This document shows, piece after piece, positions 36,112 through 44,945 of a DNA stretch of 56,339 nucleotides. Below the pieces are notes generated by a model. The model worked only from the letters and a program-made list of their open reading frames with translations. It was not told where the DNA came from and did not search any database. Position 1 is the first letter of the stretch. Each line of letters starts with the position of its first letter. Made by a program: the position numbers and the translations under genes. Source of the DNA: Chloroflexota bacterium (GTDB taxonomy: Bacteria > Chloroflexota > Anaerolineae > Anaerolineales > Anaerolineaceae); NCBI GenBank assembly GCA_016838895.1, contig JAEKNU010000024.1, forward strand, positions 1-56,339, written 5' to 3'.

Positions 36112-37005
36112 TTATCTATCAGATAATATGGTGCTGCTTGTCTGATGATTGATGAAGTATATGCCCAGTAATACTAAAGGGGCAGCAATAATCAACTGAA
36201 TCGTAATGGGCTCCCCTGATATGGGTACTGCCAGAATTGCAGTGAGTACGGGTTGAAGAATCATAGTGGGGGAGATGGTAGAAGCCGGCAAATGACCACT
36301 GGCATAAGAAAGTGCCAGGTAGCCGATCATTTGCGCAAATAATGCTGCGCCAATAAATACAAAAATCGTTTTTGTATTATAGCCGCTTAAAGGAGTACCA
36401 TTTATCAATGCCAATATGGTTAAGGTCAAAGTAGCCGACAAGGTAACGAGCCACAAGTATTCCACCACTTGATTTAGTAAACGTCCTTTTTCGGATAGGA
36501 GAAAGAAACCGGCATAGAAAACGCTTGAAATGATTGCTAATGTATCTCCCCATCCAATTTGAGGATGTTGAATCAGATCACTGCCAAAAATGGTGACAGC
36601 GCCAATCATAGTCAAGGCCATGCCAAGCCAGAATTTGCGGGTGAGTTTTTCCTTATATAGAAAAAAAGCGATTAATGCGACCCATACAGGGGCGATATAA
36701 TTAAATAATATAGCATTGGCAACAGTGGTATGAAATAATGCAGAACTCCAAAAATTATGATCCAGCGCAGAAAAAATGCCCGCCAACAGTGGGAAAATCA
36801 TTTTCTTCATTGAATAGGAGCGCAGCGAATGTTTTTTTAAGACAAAAAACGTCAGGAAAAAAGCAGTAAATGCCATGCGGAACAGAGATGTAATCGGTCC
36901 GGGTGCATCAGCCCAGCGCACAAAAAAACCTGAGAAACTCAACGCAGTAATTGAGAGTCCCATGGCAAGATTGGCTTTCATGTTCGCAGATTGATTGTTT
37001 ATCAT
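36112..37005 (-). CDS. EamA-family (DMT) transporter, copy 2
   Basis: 297 residues, same length and topology as copy 1. The frame is open to 37116, but the protein from ATG 37005 (MINNQSANMKANLAMG) lines up with the start of copy 1 (MKTNQSTHMKANLALG), so that start was chosen. The two copies are strongest in identity over the first 45 residues, the SEKGRL loop and the GHLPASxISPTMIL segment. A tandem duplication; about 206 bp without a gene separate them. Divergence in the loops may reflect different substrates. Confidence 0.9.
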   Translation of the reverse strand: MINNQSANMKANLAMGLSITALSFSGFFVRWADAPGPITSLFRMAFTAFFLTFFVLKKHSLRSYSMKKMIFPLLAGIFSALDHNFWSSALFHTTVANAILFNYIAPVWVALIAFFLYKEKLTRKFWLGMALTMIGAVTIFGSDLIQHPQIGWGDTLAIISSVFYAGFFLLSEKGRLLNQVVEYLWLVTLSATLTLTILALINGTPLSGYNTKTIFVFIGAALFAQMIGYLALSYASGHLPASTISPTMILQPVLTAILAVPISGEPITIQLIIAAPLVLLGIYFINHQTSSTILSDR

Positions 37006-37097
37006 GTTTGCGTTTCCGGTAGAATTGATTGTAACATTGAACAAAGCTCCAATGGTCTGACAAATAAAAATGCAATGAGAAGCATATGGAGGTTGGT

Positions 37098-37556
37098 ATG
37101 TCAATTCAGATACCAAAGATTATGGAATGGCAGCGGGATAATTACATCATCAGTACAGATCAAAAAAAGATTAATCGAGAAGTGGTATATCAATATCTTA
37201 GCCAGGAATCTTATTGGGCAATACATATTCCTGTGGAAATTGTGCATCGATCATTGGATCATTCTCTGTGTTTTGGCGTATTGGAAAAGGGAAAGGAAAT
37301 GGTTGGTTTTGCCAGGGTGGTCAGCGATTATGCCACTTTCGCTAATTTGATGGATGTTTTTATTTTGCCGCCAAGCCGTGGGTTAGGGCTATCCAAGTGG
37401 CTGTTAACCTGTATATTCTCTCACCCTGATTTACAAAATCTGCGATGCTGGTCCTTAAAAACAAGAGATGCGCATGGACTCTATCGTCAATATGGGTTTC
37501 AATTGGCTAAACACCCGGAGAAGATCATGGAGCGTATCATTCCTGACCCTTATTAA
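37098..37556 (+). CDS. GNAT-family N-acetyltransferase
   Basis: 152 residues. The acetyl-CoA motif is DVFILPPSRGLGLSKWLL (R-G-x-G type), with the C-terminal strand HGLYRQYGFQLAKHP. Substrate unknown; compact members like this often modify small molecules or arginine-like groups. The ATG at 37086 overlaps the ribosome site GGAGG, so ATG 37098, 7 bases after it, is the start. The stop overlaps the stop of the convergent GH13 gene by 4 bases. Confidence 0.87.
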   Translation: MSIQIPKIMEWQRDNYIISTDQKKINREVVYQYLSQESYWAIHIPVEIVHRSLDHSLCFGVLEKGKEMVGFARVVSDYATFANLMDVFILPPSRGLGLSKWLLTCIFSHPDLQNLRCWSLKTRDAHGLYRQYGFQLAKHPEKIMERIIPDPY

Positions 37557-38926
37557 AGTGTTTCGTAATGTGCCTGTAAAATTCGCCCTGTATTAGGTGG
37601 AATATCAAAAGAAACAGAACCATTTTCACAATGAAAAACATGTTCAGTAGATACAAGGTCAACCCATTTGGAAGCCTGACAATCTGGCTGAAGGGTTATA
37701 TATGCCGGTTGTTCGTCGATGTTTATTGCTACCATGATGGTTTCATCTGCGTATTGGCGCAAGAAGGCAAATTGTTTGTTTTGAATCCAAAGCTCCTGAT
37801 AATTCCCCAATTTTAATGCGTTGTGGTTGTGCCGGATGTTAGCCAGTTGCTGAATACAATCTGTTAGAAATGCCTGAGGTGGGTTGTTTTGCATCTGCTG
37901 CAGGTGTAAAGTAGGGCGTAAATCTCTATCATTGGTTGGTGTTTTTGAAGCATTGATTCCCCATTCACTTCCATAGTAAATGGAAGGTACGCCCGGCATG
38001 GTATACATCAGTAAATAAATGGTATTTAAATAATCTTGCTTATCAATCATGGCGGGCAGTCGATTTACATCGTGATTATCCACAAAATTATATAAAGTAA
38101 TATCCCGGTATATCCCCTCATCCCCGAATTGACGCTTAAAACTGTATGCAATTTCAAACAGGTTTTGATCATTATGGCTGGAAAAGAAACCTTTGTAACA
38201 TTCATAGTTGGTAATGGCATGTGCCATTTCAGGGTTTGCCCATGTGCGATAATCACCATGAACGGATTCACCCATTACCCAAGCCTGTGGATTGATACCC
38301 TCAATCGTCTGGTGCAATTGACGCAAGAAATTCAAAGAGACCTGATCAATAGCATCCAGGCGCAAACCATCTATGTGCCAGGTATCAAACCAGAAACGAA
38401 CAGTATCTAATAAATATTTGCAAACCTCAGGATTTTCCAGATTCAGTTTTACAAGGCTGTAGTGTCCTTCCCATGTTTGATAAATGAATGGATCACCCAA
38501 TGGTGAGGTTTGTGAAAAATCAAGACCGGCGAACCAATCCTTATAGGGAGAGTTTTGCCCATTTTTTTGTACATCCATAAATGCAGGAAATTGTCGCCCG
38601 ACATGATTAAAAACAGCATCCAGGATGACATGCATGCCATTCTGATGAAACATATCAATTAGATTCTTAAGGTCGCTGTTACACCCCAATCTGCGATCAA
38701 CCTGTTGATAATCCGTGGTATCATATCCATGGGTAAGTGATTCAAATAGAGGGCCAATGTAGATCGCATTACACCCCAATGATTTAATGTGAGGTATCCA
38801 ATCCTTGATTATTGCCAGACGATTTACCGGCGGATTTGAAGGTTCATTTTCATAAGGAGCACCACATAATCCCAGGGGATAAATATGGTAAAAAATAGCA
38901 TTAGGAATCCAATCAGGTATTTTCAT
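37553..38926 (-). CDS. GH13 alpha-amylase-family glycoside hydrolase
   Basis: 457 residues, one catalytic barrel plus a short C-terminal beta domain. Family regions are all present: DAVFNHVGR (region I), GLRLDAIDQ with nucleophile Asp (II), WVMGESVHG with acid/base Glu (III) and FVDNHDVNR with the transition-state Asp (IV). No signal peptide, so it is cytoplasmic; it probably acts on maltodextrins or cyclodextrins, as in neopullulanase-like enzymes, but the usual N-terminal CBM34 domain is absent. It could process sugars imported by an ABC system such as the one at the left edge; that link is inferred. Confidence 0.92.
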   Translation of the reverse strand: MKIPDWIPNAIFYHIYPLGLCGAPYENEPSNPPVNRLAIIKDWIPHIKSLGCNAIYIGPLFESLTHGYDTTDYQQVDRRLGCNSDLKNLIDMFHQNGMHVILDAVFNHVGRQFPAFMDVQKNGQNSPYKDWFAGLDFSQTSPLGDPFIYQTWEGHYSLVKLNLENPEVCKYLLDTVRFWFDTWHIDGLRLDAIDQVSLNFLRQLHQTIEGINPQAWVMGESVHGDYRTWANPEMAHAITNYECYKGFFSSHNDQNLFEIAYSFKRQFGDEGIYRDITLYNFVDNHDVNRLPAMIDKQDYLNTIYLLMYTMPGVPSIYYGSEWGINASKTPTNDRDLRPTLHLQQMQNNPPQAFLTDCIQQLANIRHNHNALKLGNYQELWIQNKQFAFLRQYADETIMVAINIDEQPAYITLQPDCQASKWVDLVSTEHVFHCENGSVSFDIPPNTGRILQAHYETL

Positions 38927-39002
38927 GACTGAAATTGTAACAAAAAAATGAAATTCTCAATATGGATGAGTGTAATATATTTATATGAAACGCAAAGTTT
39001 AT

Positions 39003-39032
39003 TTGACATTCTCTTGAACTTCATGCTATCAT
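39003..39032 (+). promoter_or_regulatory. Promoter of the PIN/TRAM-cysS-rlmB operon
   Basis: Consensus TTGACA (39003-39008), 18-bp spacer and TATCAT (39027-39032), leaving a leader of about 60 bases before the first ATG. Confidence 0.6.
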
Positions 39033-39101
39033 CCAATATAGGATTTATTTGTCTGGTTCTTTAACAATTCATTTCATTTGGACTTATTCGGAGGACTTAT
39101 T

Positions 39102-40193
39102 ATGAGCATGGAATTTATTTTACGTTTGGTTGGTATGATTGTTCTATCGATCGGTGGCACTTTCTGGGGGCTGGAAATTGGCAATAACATTCAGACAACT
39201 GAAATAAAGGAAGTATTTTCGCCACAAGTATATGCGGTCTCTTTTGGTTTGCTGGGAGCCTTATTCGGCATCATCCTGACGCCATTTATTACAACGCGCC
39301 CAATGCGGGCATTGAAAAAATTATTTACCCATCTTGATGCAAAGACCCTTTTTGCATCCCTGGCTGGTTTAACCATTGGCTTAATTATTGCGGCTTTGGT
39401 TGCTTTTCCTATATCCATGTTACCTTCCCCATTTGGTGAAGTATTGCCTTTTGTGGGAGTCATTATTTTTGCTTATGTAGGGATCATGGCATTTGTTTTG
39501 CGTCAACAGGATTTATTTAATATTATTTCCAGTATGTTTGGCGGCAGTCCTCGATCTACAAGTGCGGCAGGCGATGAACGGGTAATTTTATTGGATACCA
39601 GCGTGATTATTGATGGCCGCATTTTGGATGTTGCCCATACGGGATTTGTTCCAGGAAGTTTATTAATTCCTCGTTTTGTATTAAATGAACTGCAATATAT
39701 TGCAGATTCCTCTGATGGCTTGCGTCGTCAACGTGGGCGCCGTGGTATGGAAGTGCTCTCTTCCATGCAAAAAGATTCAGCAATCGTCGTTCGCCTATCA
39801 GACATCGACGTGGATGGTGTGCGGGAAGTGGATGATAAATTGGTTATCCTGGCCCGTCAACTCAAGTGTCCGATTTTGACCAATGATTATAATCTGAACC
39901 GTGTTGCCGAACTTCAGGGTGTGCGCGTTTTGAATGTCAATGAGCTGGCCAATGCGGTTAAATCCGTTTTGCTGCCTGGTGAATTAATGAATGTGCGCGT
40001 CATTCAGGAAGGTAAAGAACAGAATCAGGGCGTTGGTTATTTGGATGACGGCACAATGGTGGTTGTTGAAAATGGGCGTGATCACATTAATCAGGAAACG
40101 ATTGTAACAGTCACCAAAGTATTACAGACTGCTGCTGGCCGCATGATTTTTGCCCGTCCTGGGGATTTAACAGAGCAAAAAATTGAGGCATAA
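39102..40193 (+). CDS. PIN/TRAM-domain membrane protein (YacL-like)
   Basis: 363 residues. Three or four membrane segments in the first 140 residues, then a PIN nuclease domain beginning VILLDTSVIIDGRILDVA with acidic residues DTS, NEL, VDDKL and TNDYN in the usual metal-binding places, and a C-terminal TRAM domain (about 300-360) that binds RNA. Matches the YacL family of membrane-anchored putative ribonucleases. GGAGG lies 7 bases before ATG 39102, which is preferred to the frame opening at 39078. Directly followed by cysS (3-base gap). Confidence 0.93.
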   Translation: MSMEFILRLVGMIVLSIGGTFWGLEIGNNIQTTEIKEVFSPQVYAVSFGLLGALFGIILTPFITTRPMRALKKLFTHLDAKTLFASLAGLTIGLIIAALVAFPISMLPSPFGEVLPFVGVIIFAYVGIMAFVLRQQDLFNIISSMFGGSPRSTSAAGDERVILLDTSVIIDGRILDVAHTGFVPGSLLIPRFVLNELQYIADSSDGLRRQRGRRGMEVLSSMQKDSAIVVRLSDIDVDGVREVDDKLVILARQLKCPILTNDYNLNRVAELQGVRVLNVNELANAVKSVLLPGELMNVRVIQEGKEQNQGVGYLDDGTMVVVENGRDHINQETIVTVTKVLQTAAGRMIFARPGDLTEQKIEA

Positions 40194-40196
40194 TTA

Positions 40197-41600
40197 ATGA
40201 CCGTAAAACTTTTCAACACCTTATCAAGGAAAAAAGAAGAATTTAGCACTGTGGAACCTGGAAAAGTACGCATGTATGTTTGTGGTCCTACGGTTTATAA
40301 CAAAGCTCATGTTGGGCATGCGATGTCCGCGCTGGTATTTGATGTTATTCGACGATACCTGGAATATCGCGATTATGATGTAAAACATGCCATGAATTTC
40401 ACGGATGTGGATGACAAAATCATTATGCGTGCGGCGGAAATGGATATGGATCCATTTGTGTTAGGGCGCATGTATATTGATGAATTTCAACAACATCTGA
40501 AAGACCTCAATATTCTTCCAGCAACATTCAATCCGCTGGCAACCCAGGAAATGGATCAGATCATCAGTATGGTGAGTGATTTAACTGAAAAAGGGTACGC
40601 CTATGCGGTAGACGGTGATGTCTATTTCAGGGTGCTGCGTGACGAAGATTACGGACAATTATCCGGACGTAAGATTGAGGATATGCAATCCGGTTCAAGA
40701 ATTGATGTGGATGATCGCAAAGAATCGCCATTTGATTTTGCCTTATGGAAATCAGTAAAACCTGGTGAACCCTTCTGGGAAAGCCCCTGGGGCAATGGCC
40801 GTCCGGGTTGGCATATCGAATGTTCAGCGATGAGTTTACACCACCTGGGTGAGGAAATTGATATTCATGGTGGTGGAAATGATTTGATTTTCCCGCATCA
40901 TGAGAATGAAATTGCTCAAACGGAAAGTGTGACAGGAAAACAATTTGCTCGCTATTGGGTGCATAATGGTATGCTGCAATTGAGCGGCGAAAAAATGTCC
41001 AAGTCAATCGGTAATCTGGTAACCATTGAAGCGTTTCTGGAAGAGCATTCAGCAGATGTGTTGCGTATGATGGTGTTGAATTCGGGATATCGAAATCCAT
41101 TGACCTTTAATGATGAAGTGATCGGGCAAGCCAAGAAAGCCTTGGAGCGCTTGCGTTCGGCATTAAAATCTGCTCAACCTGGCGTTGAAGGACTCGCTGG
41201 TGAGATGGTTAGTGAGATTGAATCTCTTAGCAAAGATACAAAGGAAAAATTCATCAAAGTGATGGATGATGATTTTAATTCAGCAGGTGCATTGGGGGTT
41301 TTGTTTGATCTGGTACGTGTGATCAATCAATCTCGTGATGCCGGTGCAACAGATGCACAACTACAACCTGCTCAAGAAGTGATTACTACCCTTACCAGTG
41401 TGTTGGGTTTGCAGCTAGAAGAAGCTAAAGGCAAAGGGCATGATGCGGACCCATTTATTGATATGCTGGTGAAATTGCGCACTGATTTACGCAGTCAAAA
41501 AATGTATGCAATCGGTGATGAAATACGCGATCAATTGGCCGCGTTAAATGTAGTCATTGAAGACAGCCGCGAAGGTTCAACCTGGCACTGGCAAGCATAA
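40197..41600 (+). CDS. cysS: Cysteinyl-tRNA synthetase
   Basis: Charges tRNA-Cys with cysteine. 467 residues, normal length. HIGH-type motif in PTVYNKAHVGHAMS, zinc ligands around MYVCGPT and the WHIECSAM region, KMSKSIGN motif, DALR-type anticodon-binding C-terminus. It is preceded by a PIN/TRAM protein gene and followed by rlmB within 19 bases, an arrangement common in Gram-positive and related bacteria (with ispF and ispD missing here). Confidence 0.98.
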   Translation: MTVKLFNTLSRKKEEFSTVEPGKVRMYVCGPTVYNKAHVGHAMSALVFDVIRRYLEYRDYDVKHAMNFTDVDDKIIMRAAEMDMDPFVLGRMYIDEFQQHLKDLNILPATFNPLATQEMDQIISMVSDLTEKGYAYAVDGDVYFRVLRDEDYGQLSGRKIEDMQSGSRIDVDDRKESPFDFALWKSVKPGEPFWESPWGNGRPGWHIECSAMSLHHLGEEIDIHGGGNDLIFPHHENEIAQTESVTGKQFARYWVHNGMLQLSGEKMSKSIGNLVTIEAFLEEHSADVLRMMVLNSGYRNPLTFNDEVIGQAKKALERLRSALKSAQPGVEGLAGEMVSEIESLSKDTKEKFIKVMDDDFNSAGALGVLFDLVRVINQSRDAGATDAQLQPAQEVITTLTSVLGLQLEEAKGKGHDADPFIDMLVKLRTDLRSQKMYAIGDEIRDQLAALNVVIEDSREGSTWHWQA

Positions 41601-41619
41601 ACCAAATAGGAAAAATACA

Positions 41620-42354
41620 ATGCGAGAATGGATAACAGGACGCCACCCGGTAGTGGAGGTGTTAAAAGCCCGGCGACGGGATGTGTTTGGTTTGCGGGTG
41701 GCTGAAGGCATCAAAGCAAAAGATACCGTAAATCATATTTTGAAACTGGCAAAAGAACACCATGTTCCAATTGAAACTGTTAAACGGGAAAAGCTGAATA
41801 AATTGGGCGAACAGCATCAGGGCGTTGCCCTCGAAGTAAGCGGATATCCTTATGTTGATATCAGTGATATTGAATTGCGCTGGCAGGAACGAAAGGAAGA
41901 TCCGTTTATTCTGATACTGGATTTGTTGCAAAACCCGCAGAATTTAGGCACATTGCTGCGCACGGCAGAATCTGTGGGCGTGCATGGCGTTGTGATGGCA
42001 TATAATCGGGCCGCAATGGTGACACCAGCTGTGGTGAATGCATCATCCGGTGCTACAGAACATTTGTTGGTTACCCAAATGAATATTTCGCAGATGATTA
42101 AACGCCTGCAGGAGAAAAACATCTGGGTGATTGGCCTGGACGGTGGCGCTGCATCTCAGCCAGTTGAAAAGACACGTCTGGATGGTGGTCTGGCCGTGGT
42201 TGTCGGAAGTGAAGGTGATGGGCTGCGTGATTTGGTGCGCAAATCCTGTGATGTTTTGGTTAAATTACCCATGCTTGGTCATGTTGAATCGTTGAATGCC
42301 TCGATTGCCGGGTCCGTTACTTTGTATCAGGCCTTATTCGCACGCAGGAAATAA
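41620..42354 (+). CDS. rlmB: 23S rRNA (guanosine-2'-O)-methyltransferase RlmB / TrmH family
   Basis: 244 residues. An N-terminal SpoU substrate-binding domain (GRHPVVEVLKA) precedes the SPOUT knot. Motif 1 is LLQNPQNLGTLLRTAESVG with conserved Asn and Arg, motif 2 VVGSEGDGL, motif 3 LPMLGHVESLNASIAG. Methylates ribosomal RNA ribose at a conserved G. The frame is open from 41557 inside cysS, but AGGA before ATG 41620 and the start of the domain decide. Third gene of its operon. Confidence 0.94.
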   Translation: MREWITGRHPVVEVLKARRRDVFGLRVAEGIKAKDTVNHILKLAKEHHVPIETVKREKLNKLGEQHQGVALEVSGYPYVDISDIELRWQERKEDPFILILDLLQNPQNLGTLLRTAESVGVHGVVMAYNRAAMVTPAVVNASSGATEHLLVTQMNISQMIKRLQEKNIWVIGLDGGAASQPVEKTRLDGGLAVVVGSEGDGLRDLVRKSCDVLVKLPMLGHVESLNASIAGSVTLYQALFARRK

Positions 42355-42449
42355 AGCAACAAAAATTAATATAATTCTGATGATATTAGACATGATTTTG
42401 CAGTATTATTGATACAGTAGTAAAAATAAATTTACAGGAGGAAAAATCA

Positions 42450-42965
42450 ATGTTGATTAGTAAAAAATTAAACGATACGCTTAACGCACAAGTCGGCAAT
42501 GAACTTGGCGCATCCATGCAGTATTTGCATATTGCCGCCTACTTTGATGCGATGTCTCTCTCAAACTTTGCGCAATTTTTCTTTATGCAGGCTCAGGAAG
42601 AAAATGAGCATGCCATGAAATTATTGCATTTTATTCTGGAAACCGGCTCACCGTTGCAAATCCCCGCCATTCCTCAACAAGTGGCTACATTTTCATCGGC
42701 AGAAGAAGCGGTTGGTGCAGCACTGCATTGGGAAAAAGAAGTCACCAAGCAGATTTATAATCTGATGGATATTGCAGTTGCGGATAAAGATTACATCAGT
42801 CAGCGATTTCTGGATTGGTTCGTATCCGAGCAATTAGAGGAAGTCTCCTCAATGGACAATTTGCTGAATCTGGTCAAGTTAGCCGGTGAGAAAAACTTGC
42901 TGATGCTGGATGGACGTGTTATGGGTTTGCGAGGGCCTCAGGCTGGAGCACCTAGCGCAGAATAG
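42450..42965 (+). CDS. ftnA: Ferritin
   Basis: Iron-storage protein forming a 24-subunit shell. 171 residues of four-helix bundle. Ferroxidase ligands are visible: Glu in the first helix (VGNELGASMQYL), EENEHAMK with Glu and His in helix B, and the Glu/Gln residues in EEVSSMDNLL. The ribosome site AGGAGG is strong. Followed by a terminator. With two Dps proteins further right it makes three iron-binding shell proteins in 11 kb. Confidence 0.95.
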   Translation: MLISKKLNDTLNAQVGNELGASMQYLHIAAYFDAMSLSNFAQFFFMQAQEENEHAMKLLHFILETGSPLQIPAIPQQVATFSSAEEAVGAALHWEKEVTKQIYNLMDIAVADKDYISQRFLDWFVSEQLEEVSSMDNLLNLVKLAGEKNLLMLDGRVMGLRGPQAGAPSAE

Positions 42966-42998
42966 AATAAAGATTAATTATTATCCTAAGGTTCCAGG

Positions 42999-43030
42999 GA
43001 ATAGCGGAAACGCTATTCTCTTTTTTTTAC
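42999..43030 (+). terminator. Terminator after ferritin
   Basis: GAATAGCG (42999-43006), GAAA tetraloop and CGCTATTC (43011-43018), followed by eight T after TC. A textbook intrinsic terminator. Confidence 0.92.
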
Positions 43031-43093
43031 TTATTTTTTGAAAAGCACTTCATAGTACAATGAAATTGTTATTTGCATGGAGGATATTAAATT

Positions 43094-43993
43094 ATGTTGT
43101 GGACCAGGCCATATCAGCCGCAAGAAGGACGAGACAAGTTATATTGGACAGCGATTATTATCACAATTATTGGTAATATTTTGCTGGCGATTGGTAAAAG
43201 TGTTGCAGCCAAACTGACAGGCAGTGTGGCACTGTATGCTGATGCAGCCAATTCGATCTCGGATGTGCTTTACTCTGTTTTGATGGCCTTTGGATTGTGG
43301 ATGGCGATTCAACCACCGGACTTGTCTCATCCACAGGGGCACAGCCGGTTTGAACCTTTAGTTGGGATGGCTGTTGCTTTTTCAATGAGTATTGCCGGGT
43401 ATGAAGCCGCCCGGGCATCCATTGAGCGCTTTATTACTGGTGGTGAACCGATTGCACTGGGCTTGCCGGCGTTGGTTTTAGGCATCAGTGCCTTGATGAA
43501 AGCCGGCATGTTCGTCTGGATCCGATCCATTGCCAATAAGGTACATAGTCCAAGTTTGAATGCCACTGCTGCAGATAATTTAAGTGATGTGTTGACTTCA
43601 TCAGCGGCATTTATTGGCATTTTTGGCGCGCTTTATTTTACCCCTTTATTAGATCCTATTGCTGGTATGTTGGTTGCCTTGTGGATTTTTAGGGCAGCTT
43701 TTATGACATTACGCGAAAATCTGAAATATCTGACTGGCGCAGGGGCTCCTGCTGATATTCGCAACAAGATTGTGGATGAGGTGATGACGGTTGCCGGGGT
43801 ACTGCGTGTTCACCATGTGATTACTGAGTATGCTGGTCCACAATTGGTTGTTGATATTCATGTAAATGTAGATGGCAATGTCAGTTTAAAAAAGGCACAT
43901 AGTATCAATGATGCGGTCATTGAAAAACTGGAATCCATTGATGAAGTGGATCGGGCTTATGTACATATTGAACCGGATGATTGGGTGGATTGA
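43094..43993 (+). CDS. Cation diffusion facilitator metal exporter (Mn-type site likely)
   Basis: 299 residues: six membrane segments and a C-terminal cytoplasmic ferredoxin-like domain (about 215-297) with metal-binding His residues. In TM2 the site is N53-x-x-x-D57 (ANSISD), and in TM5 D161-x-x-x-D165 (ADNLSD). Zinc members have His in TM5; an Asn-Asp/Asp-Asp set has been tied to manganese exporters such as MntE, so Mn (or Fe) is the more likely substrate. The HPQGHSRFEP loop after TM2 is typical. GGAGG precedes the ATG by 10 bases. Overlaps the following hydrolase gene. Confidence 0.92.
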   Translation: MLWTRPYQPQEGRDKLYWTAIIITIIGNILLAIGKSVAAKLTGSVALYADAANSISDVLYSVLMAFGLWMAIQPPDLSHPQGHSRFEPLVGMAVAFSMSIAGYEAARASIERFITGGEPIALGLPALVLGISALMKAGMFVWIRSIANKVHSPSLNATAADNLSDVLTSSAAFIGIFGALYFTPLLDPIAGMLVALWIFRAAFMTLRENLKYLTGAGAPADIRNKIVDEVMTVAGVLRVHHVITEYAGPQLVVDIHVNVDGNVSLKKAHSINDAVIEKLESIDEVDRAYVHIEPDDWVD

Positions 43994-44870
43994 GATAAAT
44001 TTTTTAAAGCGTCTTCGTTGGCGCCACTTTATCTGGATGTTGATTGTGGCAGGTGTGGCATATGTCTGTCTGCCATTTTTTTATGCTGCTTCCTATACAT
44101 GGGATTTGTTGCATCCTGTTTGCCAGCTTGATGGACAACCGATAGAAGAGGTACAATCCGTGTTTTGGCGAGATGAAGAATATGGCCCCGTACATTTCTT
44201 GTATTTGCCGCCACAGAATGGGCGTGTGATTATCATGGTGGGGGGAAGGTGCGGAAGTGTTCAGGATTGGCAAACTGAGATTGATATATTCAAGGAATAT
44301 GGATTTGGTTTTGCTATTCTGCCGGATCCGTCTTGTATGGAACATCCTGCCAGCTTAGGCATAAAGGAAAAGAGCCAAATCATGGCAATGACGACCTATT
44401 TACATACACGAGACGAGGTACATTGGATTGGTGCGGCAGGTTTCTCAGCCGGGGCAAGTGCCTTGGCCTTGGCGATACCAGAGATGCCTGATTTGCAGGC
44501 AGCAGTTTTAATGGGCAATTTTGCAGATCTGCAGTCGGAGATTATGTATGCTGATTACCCATTGGGCTCATTTGGCTGGCTGGCACAACGATCCGTTCTG
44601 TGCTGGTACAGGGTATTCACGGGATATGCCGCTAATCAGGTAAATCCTATGGAAGCTTATGAAAACTATCCTGCGCTGAAGTTGTTATTGATTCATGGCG
44701 AGCAAGAAGCACAGCGCACGCAGGCCGAAATACAATATCAGGTGGCAAAGCTTGGGGGAGCCAAGGAAGTGCAATTGTGGATTGTGCCAGATGCAGGTCA
44801 TGGTATGTATGAGACGGTTGCAAGTGAAGACTACGTAGAACGTTTGTATAAATTGTTTCTCTCAGAATAA
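43977..44870 (+). CDS. Membrane-anchored alpha/beta hydrolase
   Basis: About 297 residues. One N-terminal membrane segment (FIWMLIVAGVAYVCLPFFYAA), then a hydrolase domain with nucleophile elbow GFSAG, acid-region HGEQEAQ and the catalytic His in PDAGHGMYE, so unlike the protein at 4.5 kb the triad looks complete. The external orientation suggests action on an envelope or outside substrate. The frame extends upstream into the CDF gene; ATG 43977 (17-base overlap with the CDF stop) is the best guess, but no ribosome site is clear and ATG 44038 is also possible. Confidence 0.75.
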   Translation: MIGWIEINFLKRLRWRHFIWMLIVAGVAYVCLPFFYAASYTWDLLHPVCQLDGQPIEEVQSVFWRDEEYGPVHFLYLPPQNGRVIIMVGGRCGSVQDWQTEIDIFKEYGFGFAILPDPSCMEHPASLGIKEKSQIMAMTTYLHTRDEVHWIGAAGFSAGASALALAIPEMPDLQAAVLMGNFADLQSEIMYADYPLGSFGWLAQRSVLCWYRVFTGYAANQVNPMEAYENYPALKLLLIHGEQEAQRTQAEIQYQVAKLGGAKEVQLWIVPDAGHGMYETVASEDYVERLYKLFLSE

Positions 44871-44885
44871 ATGACATTAAAATTT

Positions 44886-44914
44886 TTTCCCCCGCTGCAG
44901 AGCAGCAGGGGAAA
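44886..44914. terminator. Possible bidirectional hairpin between convergent genes
   Basis: TTTCCCCCGCTGC (44886-44898) pairs with GCAGCAGGGGAAA (44902-44914) with one mismatch. Lies between the hydrolase gene and sigA. T-runs are poor on both sides, so termination strength is uncertain. Confidence 0.45.
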
Positions 44915-44945
44915 CTTCTTCTCCTACCAGGAAATTCATCCTGAT

